Translations under genes and position numbers: made by a program
NCBI RefSeq assembly: GCF_029227915.1
Contig: NC_079884.1
Location: forward strand, 16,742,001 to 16,806,000
DNA from: Hydractinia symbiolongicarpus
Taxonomy: Eukaryota; Cnidaria; Hydrozoa; Anthoathecata; Hydractiniidae
Direction of reading: 5' to 3'
Length of the DNA: 64,000 nucleotides
The notes under the pieces: model-generated
What the model saw: only the letters and a program-made list of their open reading frames with translations
What the model was told of the DNA's origin: nothing
Databases searched by the model: none
Part shown: positions 63,371 through 64,000 of the stretch, piece after piece
How the letters are laid out: each line of letters starts with the position of its first letter
How positions within the stretch are numbered: the stretch's first letter is position 1

Positions 63371-63820
63371 CCTTAAGTGGATAAACCTTGGCGAGTATTT
63401 AATTTGGCGAATGACCAAAATGGAATATTTGGCGGGATTTAATTTGGCGAAAACAAAAAATGTTTATTTTGACGGGGATTTATTTTGGCGAATGACACAA
63501 AGAAATGAACTTTTATGTCTTATGTTTTAAAAAATAAGAACAAATGTTTATATAAACATATATAAACAACCCTCTTTATACATATTAAAACTTGTGAATA
63601 TAAAAAAAAATTCATTTTTTGGGAAAAAAACATTTTTTTTAATTAAAAAAAAAACGTATTTTTTTTTTAAATTTGGCGGAGATTTAATTTGGCGAACAGT
63701 AAATTATGTTATTTTTAGAGTCAGTTATCAAAATTTTGGCGGGTATTTAATTTGCCGAATTTTGCCGAAATTTGCCAAATTCGCCAAATTTTATCCTGGC
63801 CAAAATTTATCCACTTAAGG
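63371..63820. mobile_element. TA-flanked MITE, 450 bp, with TTTGGCGAA words
   Basis: TA at 63,369-63,370 and 63,821-63,822 flank CCTTAAGTGGATAAA and its reverse complement TTTATCCACTTAAGG. Subterminal words of the type ATTTAATTTGGCGAA occur at least five times in one direction and, near the right end, as TTCGCCAAATT in the other. No gene. Confidence 0.85.
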
Positions 63821-64000
63821 TATCTTCGATGATTGTTCTGGGTGCTTATTTTAACTTTTCTTTAACTTTTTATTGTATAAAGTTGGTTGTCAATTTTTTG
63901 TTGTGATGTGTATACAGATTTTTCCTCTCCTCTACAATGTTTTCTTTTTGCGTCTGATTTACATTTTTTATTTTAAACCAATCATCTTTATTTCTTTTGC
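63821..64000. other. Window edge, AT-rich, nothing recognised
   Basis: Short flank after the MITE; no coding frame or repeat I can support. Confidence 0.4.

Noticed and set aside
1-64000. CRISPR arrays, rRNA, bacterial operon features
   Set aside because: Spliced genes and animal transposons show a eukaryotic nuclear locus; no direct-repeat/spacer array or rRNA-like segment was seen.

Overview
This is an AT-rich animal genomic window with spliced genes and many nested, mostly decayed transposons. The transposon mix suggests a cnidarian, perhaps a hydrozoan: Helitrons, pogo-like and PIF/Harbinger elements, a Penelope fragment, CR1/jockey-type LINEs and an RLE-type retroelement. That assignment is inference and was not tested by a search.

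One host gene spans almost the whole window on the minus strand. I could thread 20 exons from 62,634 down to a stop codon at 1,692. Every junction has AG/GT splice sites and compatible phase, giving a continuous 2,199-nt reading frame (732 codons plus stop). The product is the C-terminal part of a long coiled-coil protein that I recognise as CCDC180-like (DUF4455/DUF4456 family). Exons make up about 3.4% of the window. Two introns of about 20.2 kb and 21.3 kb, and several smaller ones, hold the mobile elements; the 5' exons lie beyond 64,000.

Layout, left to right. 1-1.7 kb: a hAT-like end and a foldback element with a perfect 36-bp-arm palindrome. 1.7-8.5 kb: last exon, an interspersed repeat, and a pogo-like element (4,385-6,726) with two divergent genes. 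8.5-12.3 kb: seven exons and a second foldback. 12.3-33.6 kb (giant intron 1): a hAT/ZMYM1-like pseudogene, a cluster of Helitrons abutting head to tail, a truncated pogo copy, a decayed Helitron Rep-helicase gene, a Penelope GIY-YIG fragment, a second interspersed repeat and a degenerate tandem array. 33.6-42.3 kb: twelve exons, with a long-TIR element encoding a PIN/FEN-like plus Cys-rich protein (35,162-37,716), a minisatellite and a LINE fragment between them. 42.3-62.5 kb (giant intron 2): two TTAA-flanked MITEs, a LINE split by a PIF/Harbinger element with TTA target duplications, a Helitron-bounded segment carrying an RT/endonuclease gene, more Helitrons and a full-length pogo-like element (57,916-60,342). 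62.5-64 kb: the most 5' exon found and a TA-flanked MITE.

The most interesting signal is that two sequence-unrelated pogo-like families in the window (4,385-6,726 and 57,916-60,342, with a partial third copy at 18,416-19,690) share one gene plan. A DDE transposase and a small HIRAN-like protein are transcribed divergently from a short shared spacer. This suggests a recurrent accessory partner for pogo-type transposition. A second candidate is the 376-bp-TIR element at 35.2-37.7 kb, whose protein carries acidic motifs resembling FEN/PIN nucleases rather than a recognisable DDE transposase.
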